A DNA stretch of 64,000 bases from Ditylenchus dipsaci (lineage: Eukaryota; Nematoda; Chromadorea; Rhabditida; Anguinidae): contig SADC01001204.1 of the NCBI GenBank assembly GCA_004194705.1, positions 2,046,001 through 2,110,000 of the forward strand. Direction: 5' to 3'. Under the pieces are notes generated by a model. It was not told the origin of the DNA. It searched no databases and saw nothing but the letters and a program-made list of their open reading frames with translations. The translations under genes were made by a program, and so were the position numbers. Below, in pieces: positions 63,514 to 64,000 of the stretch (position 1 is the stretch's first letter; every line of letters begins with the position of its first letter).

Positions 63514-63985
63514 CAGTTGACTCTCGATATAGTGACACTTCGATATAGTGACACCTCGAAAGAAAATTGGTTGGCCGACAGAGAAACTCAACAAAGTTCA
63601 CTCCCGGTATAGTGACACTCGATATAGTGACACCCTCGATACAGTGACATCTTAAGCTCGAACACTGATTATAAACCAACTCTCGATATAGTGACATATT
63701 CAAATTTCGGTAAATTAAAAAAAAAAAGCACGCAAATTGTGCGCAAGTTCGATCCCACTCGGTAACACACTATTTATTTTCACTTGTTTGACGGATGTCT
63801 ATGAATAATTCGACCTTTTAGCGCCATATTCGGAATCAGTAACCCCATTACCCTAGACATCGGTTCTTTGACTTGTTGTTTAATGTTATGTTTTCGGTGA
63901 ATAAAATTATATCGATACAAGGACACTCTCGATATAGTGACACCTAAGAGTTCCCAAGGGGTGTCAATATATCGAGAGTCGGCTG
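63514..63985. mobile_element. CAGTYRA-type MITE with nested tRNA-like fragment
   Basis: TA-CAGTTGACTCTCGATATAGTG and CAATATATCGAGAGTCGGCTG-TA; CGATATAGTGACAC words recur at both ends. Inside (63740-63870) lies AAGTTCGATCCCACTCGG and ATTCGGAATCAGTAACCCC of the tRNA-like fold-back family. Confidence 0.8.
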
Positions 63986-64000
63986 TAGTGATCAAAAAGA

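Overview
The window looks like nuclear DNA of an invertebrate, most likely a nematode. The reasons are: a Sra-type serpentine chemoreceptor (a nematode-specific family), an HtrL/YibB-type protein (also multiplied in nematodes), an RPS18 close to the worm form, many 45-55 bp introns including one GC-AG intron, and degenerate TTAGGC-like words inside repeats. No bacterial operons, CRISPR arrays, rRNA or convincing functional tRNA genes were seen.

Six multi-exon host genes can be named from sequence: WDR81 (BEACH-WD40, + strand, 1641-9913, 5' end outside the window), an HtrL/YibB-family gene (- strand, 12390-17496), a C15orf61 homologue (+, 24399-25865, the only clearly intact one), RPS18 (-, 26644-27443), a Sra-like 7TM receptor (-, 28445-36874) and a four-domain C-type lectin with Thr/Ser-rich linkers and a Cys-rich tail (+, 37858-42532). 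Less certain coding pieces follow: a one-pass membrane protein tail, two PDZ-like last exons 10 kb apart, a proline-rich exon, a possible N-myristoylated protein, and three copies of an unrecognised gene family at 50.2, 60.8-61.7 and 62.8-63.4 kb.

Most of the remaining DNA is transposon wreckage. There are about ten elements with CAGTYRA ends at TA sites, more than a dozen with TA/CCGTATT ends, TTAA-flanked piggyBac-like elements, hAT-like elements with 8-bp duplications, a decayed mariner/maT copy, tRNA-like fold-backs, and a 4.77 kb Helitron inside a receptor intron. Insertions are nested up to three deep. A G-rich minisatellite of 2.4 kb lies at 52.9-55.3 kb.

Five of the six named genes, and the repeat-gene copies, need small reading-frame shifts within exons whose splice sites and homology are otherwise intact, mostly one missing base. 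Residual deletion errors in the assembly explain this at least as well as widespread pseudogenes. All family names come from recognition of motifs by eye; no database search was run.
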